Part shown: positions 24,283-31,337 of the stretch, piece after piece
Layout: the number at the start of each line of letters is the position of its first letter
Position numbering within the stretch: position 1 is the stretch's first letter
The notes under the pieces: model-generated
What the model was told of the DNA's origin: nothing
The model's input: only the letters and a program-made list of their open reading frames with translations
Database searches by the model: none
Assembly: GCF_008086045.1 (NCBI RefSeq)
Contig: NZ_VSEY01000014.1
Location: 124,001 to 188,000, forward strand
DNA: 64,000 nucleotides
Source: Nonomuraea sp. PA05
GTDB lineage: Bacteria; Actinomycetota; Actinomycetes; Streptosporangiales; Streptosporangiaceae
Reading direction: 5' to 3'
Position numbers and translations under genes: made by a program

Positions 24283-25136
24283 TTGGATGTCCCACCATGG
24301 TGGGACACATCATCCTGCTCCTGTCCGCTCTCCTTCCCGTCCAGCAGGCGAACCTGGCCGTGATGACCTGGAACGTCTGCACCGGGACCAACGCGAACTG
24401 CCGCCTCTACCGGGCGACCGCCGTCGAGCTCGCCGGGCACGTCGGCGGGCAGGCGCTCGCGCGCCGGTCAGAAGTGATCTTCCTCCAGGAGTTCTGCACC
24501 GGCGCGACGGGCGCGCTGGAGCTGTGGCTCGAACAACGCACCGGGCGGTCCTGGACGGTCGGCTCCTGGGGCCTGACCAACCAGGACGGCACCCCGTACG
24601 CCTGCCATCCCGACCTGCTCGGCCGCCCGCGCGGCGCGCAGAGCATCGCGGTCGCGGTGGCGGGCGACGCGGCCGTCGAGGTCCACCCGCTGCCCGCCCC
24701 GCCCTGGTACGTCAAACGAGCCGCCATCTGCGCGGACCTGCCCGCCAGGAAGGTCCGCGCCTGCGGCGCCCACCTGTCCGCGGGCACCGCCTACGACGAC
24801 CGCCAGCCGGGCGCCCCGTACCGCACCAGGCAGCTCCGGCGGCTGCTGGAGATCTCCGCCAAGCCCGGGTACCGCAGCGTCGTCGGCGGCGACCTCAACG
24901 TCTCGCCGCCCGACAGCGGCTACGGCAGCGCCGCCGGACGCCGGGCCGTCGCCCCCTTCTACCGCGCCTACCAGGAATGCGACCAGCGGGGGGCGCGGCG
25001 TACCGGCGGCTGGACCAGGGAAGGCAAGAAGCTCGACTACCTCTTCGCCCCCAAGGGCAGCGTGCGGCGCTGCCACGTGGCCCGCGAGGTCACTCTGTCG
25101 GACCACAAGCCCGCACACATCGAGGTGACCCTCTAG
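24279..25136 (+). CDS. Secreted endonuclease/exonuclease/phosphatase-family enzyme
   Basis: 285 aa. An N-terminal hydrophobic segment (GHIILLLSALLPVQQANLA) looks like a signal peptide. The catalytic set of the EEP fold is complete: TWNVCTG (Asn), FLQEF (Glu), GGDLNVSP (Asp, Asn), LDYLF and LSDHKP (Asp, His). Substrates in the family range from nucleic acids to phospholipids and inositol phosphates. GTG 24279 overlaps the MFS stop (GTGA), suggesting coupling; ATG 24297, in the middle of a 20-bp palindrome, is an alternative start. Export suggests DNA scavenging or phosphate acquisition, in keeping with nearby phoD. Confidence 0.82.
   Translation: MIGCPTMVGHIILLLSALLPVQQANLAVMTWNVCTGTNANCRLYRATAVELAGHVGGQALARRSEVIFLQEFCTGATGALELWLEQRTGRSWTVGSWGLTNQDGTPYACHPDLLGRPRGAQSIAVAVAGDAAVEVHPLPAPPWYVKRAAICADLPARKVRACGAHLSAGTAYDDRQPGAPYRTRQLRRLLEISAKPGYRSVVGGDLNVSPPDSGYGSAAGRRAVAPFYRAYQECDQRGARRTGGWTREGKKLDYLFAPKGSVRRCHVAREVTLSDHKPAHIEVTL
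24288..24307. promoter_or_regulatory. 20-bp perfect palindrome at the start of the endonuclease gene
   Basis: TGTCCCACCATGGTGGGACA reads the same on both strands. In RNA it can fold as an 8-bp stem with CATG in the loop, placing the alternative ATG (24297) in the loop. It may be a protein operator or a translational switch. Confidence 0.55.
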
Positions 25137-25199
25137 GAAGACTCCAGGCCATCCTGGTGTTGAATGTTCGGAACCCGTACACGGACGAAAGGATCGACT

Positions 25200-25778
25200 G
25201 TGCCCTCGATCGGTGTGCTCGCCCTCCAGGGGGACGTGCGCGAGCATCTGCGCATGCTCCAGGAGGCAGGCGCCACGGCCACCGCCGTGCGCCGTCCCGC
25301 CGAGCTGGACGCGGTCGACGCCCTGGTCATCCCCGGCGGCGAGTCGACCACGATGTGGAAGCTGGCCGAGACCTTCGACATGCTGGAGCCGCTGCGCCTG
25401 CGCGTCAAGGAGGGCATGCCCGCCTACGGCTCCTGCGCCGGCATGATCATGCTGGCCGACCGTATCGAGGACGGCATCGCCGGGCAGCAGACCATCGGCG
25501 GCATCGACATGGTGGTCAGGCGCAACGCCTTCGGCCGTCAGGTCGACTCCTTCGAGTCCGACCTCGACTTCGCCGGGGAGCAGGTACACGCGATCTTCAT
25601 CCGGGCTCCCTGGGTCGAATCCCTCGGCGCGGACGTCGAAGTGCTGGGCAGGTGCGAGCCTGGGGATAGGATCGTCGCGGTCCGTCAAGGGCCGTTGCTC
25701 GCTACGTCGTTCCATCCCGAGCTCACCGGGGACGTACGCGTGCACCGTTACTTCGTAGACATGGTGAGGGAGCTCTAG
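25200..25778 (+). CDS. pdxT: Pyridoxal 5'-phosphate synthase, glutaminase subunit
   Basis: 192-aa class I glutaminase that feeds ammonia to PdxS. It contains IGVLALQGDVREHL, the GGES oxyanion loop (IPGGESTTMWKL), the nucleophile cysteine in YGSCAGMIML, and the His-Glu pair in TSFHPEL. GTG 25200 has AAAGGA six bases upstream. It is followed after three bases by yebC, the usual pdxT-yebC linkage; the phoD-marR-MFS-EEP genes separate it from pdxS. Confidence 0.96.
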   Translation: MPSIGVLALQGDVREHLRMLQEAGATATAVRRPAELDAVDALVIPGGESTTMWKLAETFDMLEPLRLRVKEGMPAYGSCAGMIMLADRIEDGIAGQQTIGGIDMVVRRNAFGRQVDSFESDLDFAGEQVHAIFIRAPWVESLGADVEVLGRCEPGDRIVAVRQGPLLATSFHPELTGDVRVHRYFVDMVREL

Positions 25779-25781
25779 GTA

Positions 25782-26534
25782 ATGTCCGGCCACTCCAAAT
25801 GGGCGACGACGAAGCACAAGAAGGCCGCGCTCGACGCCAAGCGCGGCAAGCTGTTCGCCAAGCTCATCAAGAACATCGAAGTGGCGGCACGGACCGGTGG
25901 CCCTGACCCGGACGCCAACCCCACCCTCTTCGACGCCATCTTCAAGGCGAAGAAGAACTCCGTGCCCAACGACAACATCGAGCGGGCGCGCAAGCGGGGC
26001 GGTGGCCTGGAGGCGGGCGGCGCCGACTGGCAGACGATCATGTACGAGGGGTACGCGCCCGGCGGCGTCGCCGTGCTCATCGAGTGCCTCACCGACAACC
26101 GCAACCGTGCCGCCTCCGAGGTGCGCGTCGCGCTGACCCGCAACGGCGGCTCGCTGGCCGACCCCGGGTCCGTCTCGTACATGTTCAACCGCAAGGGCGT
26201 CGTGATCGTGCCCAAGGCCGACGGGCTCGACGAGGACACCGTGCTGATGGCCGTGCTCGACGCGGGCGCCGAAGAGGTCAACGACCTCGGCGACACGTTC
26301 GAGGTCGTCTCCGAGGCCGGTGACCTGGTGCCGGTGCGCAAGGCGCTGCAGGACGCCGGGATCGACTACGACTCCGCCGAGTCGGGCTTCCTGCCGACGA
26401 TGAGCGTGCCGCTCGACGAGGAGGGCGCCAAGAAGGTGTTCCGCCTCATCGACGCGCTGGAGGACAGCGACGACGTGCAGAACGTCTTCGCCAACTTCGA
26501 CGTCTCGGACGAGGTGCTGGCGGCGCTCGACTAG
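25782..26534 (+). CDS. yebC: YebC/PmpR family regulatory protein (TACO1 type)
   Basis: 250 aa, full length. The family N-terminus MSGHSKWATTKHKKAA is present, followed by DPDANPTLFDAI and YEGYAPGGVAVLIECLTDN. Proteins of this family act as transcriptional regulators or, as shown for some members, help ribosomes through difficult sequences. It is three bases after pdxT and in the classical position before ruvC, from which it is here separated by two extra genes. Confidence 0.95.
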   Translation: MSGHSKWATTKHKKAALDAKRGKLFAKLIKNIEVAARTGGPDPDANPTLFDAIFKAKKNSVPNDNIERARKRGGGLEAGGADWQTIMYEGYAPGGVAVLIECLTDNRNRAASEVRVALTRNGGSLADPGSVSYMFNRKGVVIVPKADGLDEDTVLMAVLDAGAEEVNDLGDTFEVVSEAGDLVPVRKALQDAGIDYDSAESGFLPTMSVPLDEEGAKKVFRLIDALEDSDDVQNVFANFDVSDEVLAALD

Positions 26535-26689
26535 CGCACGGACGCTTTTCGCAAGGGCCTGGCGCACGCCGGGCCCTCCGTCATGCCCGCGTCATGCCCG
26601 CTGCCCGCCGCATTCGGTGCATATCAGGCCGTATGGCGATCTTCCCTGCCCAACGCGTTTCATCGCGTGCGAGAGGGCGCAGGGCAGCG

Positions 26690-26706
26690 TAGGGTCTGGC
26701 GACGTG
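26690..26706 (+). promoter_or_regulatory. Leaderless-type promoter of the fused permease
   Basis: TAGGGT at 26690-26695 fits the actinobacterial -10 TANNNT and ends eight bases before GTG 26704, so transcription should begin at or next to the start codon. No convincing -35 is seen. An 11-bp tandem repeat (CGTCATGCCCG twice, 26579-26600) lies further upstream. Confidence 0.5.
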
Positions 26707-28416
26707 ACTTCCCCCACCCCTCCTCAGACGTATGTGTCATCCGCTCTCGGCTGGCTTCTGGCCGTGCCTGCGCTGCTCGGCACCCTCATCACCCTGGTGC
26801 TGCCGACCGCCCAGACGATCTGGCTCAGCTTCCAGAGCGGCGGCGTGCTGCGGGAGAGCACCTACGTGGGGCTGGCCAACTACGGCGAGCTGCTGGGCGA
26901 GGCCGCCTTCTGGCGGGCGCTGGGCTTCACCTTCTCGCTGACCGTGATCCCGCTGCTGGTGGCCGTCGTGGTGGGGCCGCTGCTGGCGCTGGCGCTCGAC
27001 AGGGCGGGCACCTGGACCCGCCGCGCCGGGCGGATCGTGCTCTCGCTGGCGATCGTCGCCTTCTCGCCGGTGGCGGTCGCGGGGGCGTGGCTGCGCGGCT
27101 CGATCGGGCAGGCGTCCGGGCTGGTCAGCCTGGCGGAGGGGCTGCGCGAGCCCGCGACCGCGCCGGGCACGCTGCGGCTGATCGTCGCGGCGGCCACGTT
27201 CGGGCTGGTGTGCGCGCTGGCCGTGATCGCGTTCCTGCCCGCGCTGCGCGGCGGCACCCCCGGCCCCGCGACACTGGTCGTCGGCGTGCTCGTCGGCCTC
27301 GCCGTGGTCGCCGTGGGGCTCCAGACGTTCTCGATCGGGCTGGTGCTCACGCGAGGCGGCCCTCAGCGGGCCACAGAGACGCTCGCGGGGCTGCAGTTCG
27401 ACTACGCCTTCCGGCTGGCCGAGTTCGGGCCTGGGGCGTCCGTGGCGGCCCTCACGGGGGTGATTCTCGGCGTGCTGGGGATCGTCGCCACGGTCGTCGC
27501 GGCGGCCACCCGGCTCAGTATCACGCTGACCCCGCACACCCCTGCCCCGCACACCCCGGGCGCGCACACCCCTGCCCCGCACACCCCGGGCGCGCACACC
27601 CCGGGCGCGCACACCCCGGGCCCGCACACCCCGGCCCCGGACAGCCTTTCTTCGGGCACCAGGGCCCCGGCCGCCGGGCTGACCGCGGTGGGCGTCGCCG
27701 CGCTCGTGCTCGTCACCGCGGTCGGCATCGTCCTCACCTGGCCCTGGATGGACGGCGTCCTCGCCTCGCCCGCCACCCCGGCCGGCACCGTCACCGCCCA
27801 GGTGAACACCTGGGCGCCCGCCATCGCGGGCGCGATCGTCTCGGTGGGCGTGGCCTACCTGGCGGCCCTCGGCATCGGCGGCCTGCGCCCGCTGGGCAGG
27901 GCCAGCGAGTGGCTGCTGCTGCTCTTCGCCCCCTGGCTGTTCGTCGGCCCCGGCCCGCTCTCCGTCGCCAACTGGCAGAACGTCCACAACCTCGGCCTCA
28001 TCGACACCTTCCCCGCGCTCCTCCAGCCCCTCCTGGTGAGCGTCCCCGCGCTGCTGGTGCTCACGCTCCTGTGCAAGGGCCTGGCCGAGCGGGCGCGCCC
28101 CGGCGACTTCTTCGGCGGCGTGCTGCTGCCGTCCCTGCCCATGGCGGGCGTCCTGACCGGCGCCGCCGCCCTCCTGAACGCCCACGACCTGCTCTGGCCG
28201 ATGCTGGTCGTGCAGAAGCAGGACCTGTTCACCACCCCGCTGGCCCAGGCGAACCAGCTCACCGGCTTCGCCGTGACCTCGCCCGACGTGGCCGCCGCCA
28301 CGCCGCTGGTCGTCGTCGCCGTCGCGCTGGCCGCGCTGGTGGCCGCCCAGCTCCTGTACCTGGACCGGCTCGCCATCCGGACAAACGGCTCGCACCTTCG
28401 CACACCGGGTGCGTAG
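26704..28416 (+). CDS. Fused MalF-MalG-like ABC permease, 570 aa, orphan
   Basis: A polytopic protein with two halves. The first (residues about 10-275) resembles MalF-type sugar permeases: AVPALLGTLITLVLPTAQTIWLSF, YVGLANYGELL, and a typical near-end SIGLVLTRGGPQRATETLA. The second (about 320-560) resembles MalG: LLNAHDLLWPMLVVQKQDLFTTPLAQ. The EAA loops that dock the ATPase are degenerate in both halves. A 35-residue linker of seven HTP-containing pentads (277-311) joins them. No ATPase or binding-protein gene is nearby. The substrate is unknown, and it may not be a functional importer. A start at 26617 is rejected for lack of a ribosome site. Confidence 0.7.
   Translation: MTSPTPPQTYVSSALGWLLAVPALLGTLITLVLPTAQTIWLSFQSGGVLRESTYVGLANYGELLGEAAFWRALGFTFSLTVIPLLVAVVVGPLLALALDRAGTWTRRAGRIVLSLAIVAFSPVAVAGAWLRGSIGQASGLVSLAEGLREPATAPGTLRLIVAAATFGLVCALAVIAFLPALRGGTPGPATLVVGVLVGLAVVAVGLQTFSIGLVLTRGGPQRATETLAGLQFDYAFRLAEFGPGASVAALTGVILGVLGIVATVVAAATRLSITLTPHTPAPHTPGAHTPAPHTPGAHTPGAHTPGPHTPAPDSLSSGTRAPAAGLTAVGVAALVLVTAVGIVLTWPWMDGVLASPATPAGTVTAQVNTWAPAIAGAIVSVGVAYLAALGIGGLRPLGRASEWLLLLFAPWLFVGPGPLSVANWQNVHNLGLIDTFPALLQPLLVSVPALLVLTLLCKGLAERARPGDFFGGVLLPSLPMAGVLTGAAALLNAHDLLWPMLVVQKQDLFTTPLAQANQLTGFAVTSPDVAAATPLVVVAVALAALVAAQLLYLDRLAIRTNGSHLRTPGA
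27532..27636 (+). repeat. Seven-copy 15-bp coding repeat in the permease linker
   Basis: Seven exact-length 15-bp units, each encoding (P/A)HTP(A/G), join the two permease halves. Near-identical codons in neighbouring units show recent slippage or unequal exchange rather than protein-level selection alone. Confidence 0.9.
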
Positions 28417-28430
28417 GGTGGCCGCTTGTG
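28414..28430 (+). promoter_or_regulatory. Leaderless-type promoter of the Eis-like gene
   Basis: TAGGGT (28414-28419) ends eight bases before GTG 28428, the same sequence and spacing as in front of the permease. It overlaps the permease stop region (28414-28416). Confidence 0.5.
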
Positions 28431-29570
28431 GAGATACGCGACCTGACTGCCGAAGACCTCGACGACGTCCTTGACCTGCGTAAGCGCTCGTTCGGCCCGC
28501 TGTCGGCCGACGACAGGGAGAAGTGGCGCAAGGCCGTGCTCCCGGCGCTGGGGGAGGGCCGCTACCTGGGGGCGTTCGACGGCACCCGGCTGGCCGCCGC
28601 GGCGCGGCTGCGCCGGTTCACGCAGTGGTGGCACGGCAGGCCGCAGCCCATGGCGGGCGTCGCGGGCGTCACGGTCAACCCGGAGGACCGCGGGCGCGGC
28701 GTCGGCAGCGCCATCATGCGCGCGGTCATCGGCCGCGCGGCCGAGCTCGGCGACGCCGTCTCCGCGCTCTACCCGGCCACCACGGCGATCTACCGCGGGG
28801 TCGGCTTCGAGCACGCCGGAGCCCAGTACAACGTGCGCCTGCCGGCCGAGTCGCTGCGCGGGATCCGGCCGTCCGGGCAGGTCAAGCTGCGCAGGATGGG
28901 GCCGGGCGACGGCGCCGAGCTGATGGCGGTGCTGCACCGCGTGCACGGGGCCGCCCGGTCGAGCGGGCCGATCTCGTGGGACGAGGACACCTGGAACCTG
29001 TGGCTGGCCAACGAGGACGACTTCCTCTACCTGGCCGACGACGGCTACGTCGTCTACCGGTGGAGCGGCGACGACGTGGAGGTCGAGAACCTCGTCGCCG
29101 CCTCCTCCGACACCCTGCGGGCCCTGTGGTCCATGGTCGGCAGCGCCTCCACGATCGCGCGCGAGGTCGTCGCCTCCGTGGCGCCGGACGACCCGGTGCT
29201 GTGGCTGCTGCGCGAGCGGACGAAGGAGCAGGTGCAGCAGGTGCGCTGGATGTTCCGGGTGCTGGACGTGGGCGCGGCCGTGGAACGCAGGGGCTTTCCT
29301 TCGAACGCGTCCTGTGAGGCCGTCGTCACCGTCGACGACCCGATCAGGGGCGGCGGCACGTGGCGGCTGTCCGTTTCCGAAGGATCCGGCGCTGCCACGC
29401 CTTGCGGGGAGCCCGGCGTCAAGCTCTCAGTGAACGGCTTCTCCGCCCTGTACGCCGGCGTTCCCACCCGAACCCTCCGCCTCGCCGGCCTCATGTCCGG
29501 ACATGAACGATACGACGGCGCACTCGACGCCGCCTTCGCCGCCAAGCCCTACATGCTCGACTACTTCTGA
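28428..29570 (+). CDS. Eis-like GNAT N-acetyltransferase
   Basis: 380 aa, the normal size for the Eis family: N-terminal GNAT domain, second GNAT-like domain, and a C-terminal sterol-carrier-like domain. The acetyl-CoA loop is VNPEDRGRGVGSAIM (about residues 83-97), and the chain ends in aromatic YMLDYF; in Eis the C-terminal carboxylate takes part in catalysis. Eis proteins acetylate amines, including aminoglycosides and protein lysines. It directly follows the permease gene (11 bases) but has its own leaderless promoter. GTG 28428 is the only start that fits both the domain and the -10. Confidence 0.85.
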   Translation: MEIRDLTAEDLDDVLDLRKRSFGPLSADDREKWRKAVLPALGEGRYLGAFDGTRLAAAARLRRFTQWWHGRPQPMAGVAGVTVNPEDRGRGVGSAIMRAVIGRAAELGDAVSALYPATTAIYRGVGFEHAGAQYNVRLPAESLRGIRPSGQVKLRRMGPGDGAELMAVLHRVHGAARSSGPISWDEDTWNLWLANEDDFLYLADDGYVVYRWSGDDVEVENLVAASSDTLRALWSMVGSASTIAREVVASVAPDDPVLWLLRERTKEQVQQVRWMFRVLDVGAAVERRGFPSNASCEAVVTVDDPIRGGGTWRLSVSEGSGAATPCGEPGVKLSVNGFSALYAGVPTRTLRLAGLMSGHERYDGALDAAFAAKPYMLDYF

Positions 29571-29605
29571 TCCCCGCTTCCGCTGCACACCCCTCCCAGC
29601 CGGGG

Positions 29606-29633
29606 TAAAGTCTCATGCCGAACAGATGTTCGG
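29606..29633 (+). promoter_or_regulatory. LexA (SOS) box and -10 of the ruvCAB operon
   Basis: CCGAACAGATGTTCGG (29618-29633) is an inverted repeat with the GAAC-N4-GTTC core of actinobacterial LexA operators. TAAAGT at 29606-29611 is a fitting -10 just before it, so LexA would sit on the transcription start. This predicts DNA-damage induction of ruvC and the genes after it. Confidence 0.85.
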
Positions 29634-29651
29634 CGACGGGATGGTGGGCCG

Positions 29652-30185
29652 GTGCGGGTGATGGGCGTCGATCCGGGGCTGACCCGGTGCGGCCTCGGTG
29701 CTGTCGAGGGGCGCCCAGGCGCGCCACTGAGCCTGGTGGCCGTCGGGGTGGTGCGCACGGGGGCCGACGAGGAGCTCGGCGCCCGGCTCGTCGGCATCGA
29801 AGCCGGCATCGAAAGCTGGCTCGACGAGGTCCGGCCCGACGCGGTTGCGGTGGAGCGCGTCTTCAGCCAGCACAACGTACGCACCGTCATGGGCACGGCC
29901 CAGGCCGCGGGCATCGCGGTGCTGTGCGCGGCCCGGCGCGGCCTTCCGGTGGCCCTGCACACGCCGTCGGAGGTCAAGGCCGCCATCACCGGCAGCGGCA
30001 CGGCCGACAAGAAGCAGATCGGCGCCATGGTCACCCGGCTGCTGCGCCTGTCCGAGATGCCCAAGCCCGCCGACGCCGCCGACGCCCTGGCGCTGGCCAT
30101 CTGCCACGTGTGGCGCGGCGGCGCCCAGCATCGCCTTGCCGAAGCCCTGGCCCGCGCCACCAGCCGAAGGAACCCGGCCCGATGA
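29652..30185 (+). CDS. ruvC: Holliday junction resolvase RuvC
   Basis: 177-aa endonuclease that cuts Holliday junctions. The catalytic acids are visible: D7 in MGVDPGLTRCG, E68 in VAVERVF, and D141/D144 in DAADALALAICH. GTG 29652 is the likely start, with GGTGGG upstream; GTG 29658 is close by. A LexA box lies 19 bases upstream. Its TGA overlaps an ATG (ATGA) that opens the 75-codon frame leading to ruvA. Confidence 0.95.
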   Translation: MRVMGVDPGLTRCGLGAVEGRPGAPLSLVAVGVVRTGADEELGARLVGIEAGIESWLDEVRPDAVAVERVFSQHNVRTVMGTAQAAGIAVLCAARRGLPVALHTPSEVKAAITGSGTADKKQIGAMVTRLLRLSEMPKPADAADALALAICHVWRGGAQHRLAEALARATSRRNPAR

Positions 30186-30409
30186 CGGCGCGGCCCGCCG
30201 TGCGTGGCGCGAGTGGGCTCTTCGGCACCGGATGCGCTATGACAGGAAGCCGGAACGTGGTGCGCTCCTCGGCAGTAGGCCGGGGCACGGCACGATCTTC
30301 GATGGGACGCCGGACCGCGATGCGGCCAGTGGCTGGCCGCCGAATCGTGACGCGGCTTTCGGCTGGCCGCCGGGTCGTGGCGCGGCTGACGACAGGAGGA
30401 CGGGTGTGA
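30182..30409 (+). CDS. Putative 75-aa bridging ORF between ruvC and ruvA
   Basis: Begins with ATG overlapping the ruvC stop (ATGA) and ends with TGA overlapping the ruvA start (GTGA). Residues 22-71 are five ten-residue repeats of the form GRRxxxRLSA, very Arg/Ala/Val-rich, encoded by five 30-bp DNA repeats. No known domain. It could be a coupled micro-gene or a by-product of repeat expansion that keeps frame because 30 is divisible by three. Confidence 0.35.
   Translation: MTARPAVRGASGLFGTGCAMTGSRNVVRSSAVGRGTARSSMGRRTAMRPVAGRRIVTRLSAGRRVVARLTTGGRV
30247..30396. repeat. Five-copy 30-bp tandem repeat between ruvC and ruvA
   Basis: Copies start at 30247, 30277, 30307, 30337 and 30367, all exactly 30 bp; copies 3-5 share CGCCG at their start and a GGCTGG or GACAGG end. 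The hexamer GACAGG stands both just before copy 1 and at the end of copy 5, next to the ruvA ribosome site. Confidence 0.85.
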
Positions 30410-31026
30410 TCGCTTCGGTGGCGGGCAAGGTGGCGGCGATCGCGCCCGACGGGGCCGTGATCGAGGTCGGCGGCGTGGGCATCCTCACCCACTGCACCCC
30501 CGGCACGCTCGCGACCCTCAGGATGGGCGAGCAGGCGCGCCTGGCCACCTCGCTGGTGGTGCGTGAGGAGTCACTCACCCTGTACGGCTTCGCCACCGAC
30601 GACGAGCGAGCCGTGTTCGAGCTCCTGCAGACCGCCAGCGGCGTCGGCCCCAAGCTGGCCCTGGCGATGCTCGCCGTGCACACCCCCAACGCGCTCCGGG
30701 TCGCCGTGGCCAGCGCCGACGTCAAGGCGCTCACGCAGGTGCCGGGCATCGGGCAGAAGGGGGCGCAACGCATCATCCTGGAGCTGAAGGACCGGCTCGG
30801 CACGCCTGAGGAGGCCGTGGACGCCGCCCTCAACGGCCGGCGCCGGGCGGCGGCGTGGCGCGACCAGGTGCACTCGGGGCTGGTGGGGCTCGGCTATTCC
30901 GGCAAGGACGCCGACGAGGCCGTCGCCGCCGTCGAGCCGGACGCCGACGCCGAGCTCGCCGCCGGCCGCCAGCCGCAGGTGGCCGCCCTCCTGAAGGCCG
31001 CCCTCCGCTCGCTGAGCGTCCGATGA
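30406..31026 (+). CDS. ruvA: Holliday junction branch migration protein RuvA
   Basis: 206 aa. It binds the four-way junction and loads RuvB. The N-terminal OB domain (VIASVAGKVAAIAPDGAVIEVGGVG), tandem helix-hairpin-helix motifs (LLQTASGVGPKLAL and LTQVPGIGQKGAQRIILEL), and the C-terminal RuvB-binding domain (VGLGYSGKDADEAV) are all present. GTG 30406 has AGGAGG six bases upstream. An in-frame extension into the repeat region exists but is rejected because the OB domain begins at the GTG. Confidence 0.95.
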   Translation: MIASVAGKVAAIAPDGAVIEVGGVGILTHCTPGTLATLRMGEQARLATSLVVREESLTLYGFATDDERAVFELLQTASGVGPKLALAMLAVHTPNALRVAVASADVKALTQVPGIGQKGAQRIILELKDRLGTPEEAVDAALNGRRRAAAWRDQVHSGLVGLGYSGKDADEAVAAVEPDADAELAAGRQPQVAALLKAALRSLSVR

Positions 31027-31337
31027 CTTCCACGCCCGCCGCCCCGAAGCCCGCCGGGCGCCTGACGGCTGCCGCCCTCCACGCTCGAAGGCCCGCAGAG
31101 GGGCGAACGATCCCTGCGCTCTGCGCGGAAAGGCCCGCCAAGCGGCTCTGCGCCCGTGAGCCCGCCGGGCGTCCGATGGCTTGCGCGTCCTCGGCCCAGA
31201 AGCCCGCCGGGCAGGCGAGGGCTCGCGTGCCCTCCCCCCGCGACCCGCACCCGTACAGCGCCGGGGTGAGGGCTGCGGGCGGCAGGGTGACATCTTCGGA
31301 TCCCGAGACCCAGAGGAGGTGCGGGCGTGGGGCTTGA
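31023..31337 (+). CDS. Putative 104-aa bridging ORF between ruvA and ruvB
   Basis: Starts with ATG overlapping the ruvA stop (ATGA) and ends 11 bases inside ruvB. The sequence is low-complexity, rich in Ala, Arg and Pro with recurring (R/K)PAGR, and mirrors a degenerate 41-bp DNA repeat. It contains four cysteines but no known domain. Translation is unproven. Confidence 0.3.
   Translation: MTSTPAAPKPAGRLTAAALHARRPAEGRTIPALCAERPAKRLCAREPAGRPMACASSAQKPAGQARARVPSPRDPHPYSAGVRAAGGRVTSSDPETQRRCGRGA
31046..31236. repeat. Degenerate ~41-bp tandem repeat between ruvA and ruvB
   Basis: GAAGCCCGCCGGGC or variants recur at 31046, 31087, 31128, 31158 and 31199, spaced 41, 41, 30 and 41 bp. The rest of each unit is strongly diverged. 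The remainder of the 300-bp gap holds only the ruvB ribosome site. Confidence 0.7.

Noticed and set aside
26583..28427. Long N-terminal extension of the Eis-like protein through the permease gene
   Set aside because: The extension is a shifted reading of the permease; the GNAT domain begins exactly at GTG 28428.
29845..30405. N-terminal extension of RuvA through the repeat region
   Set aside because: The OB fold begins at GTG 30406, which has AGGAGG at ideal spacing; the upstream frame overlaps ruvC.
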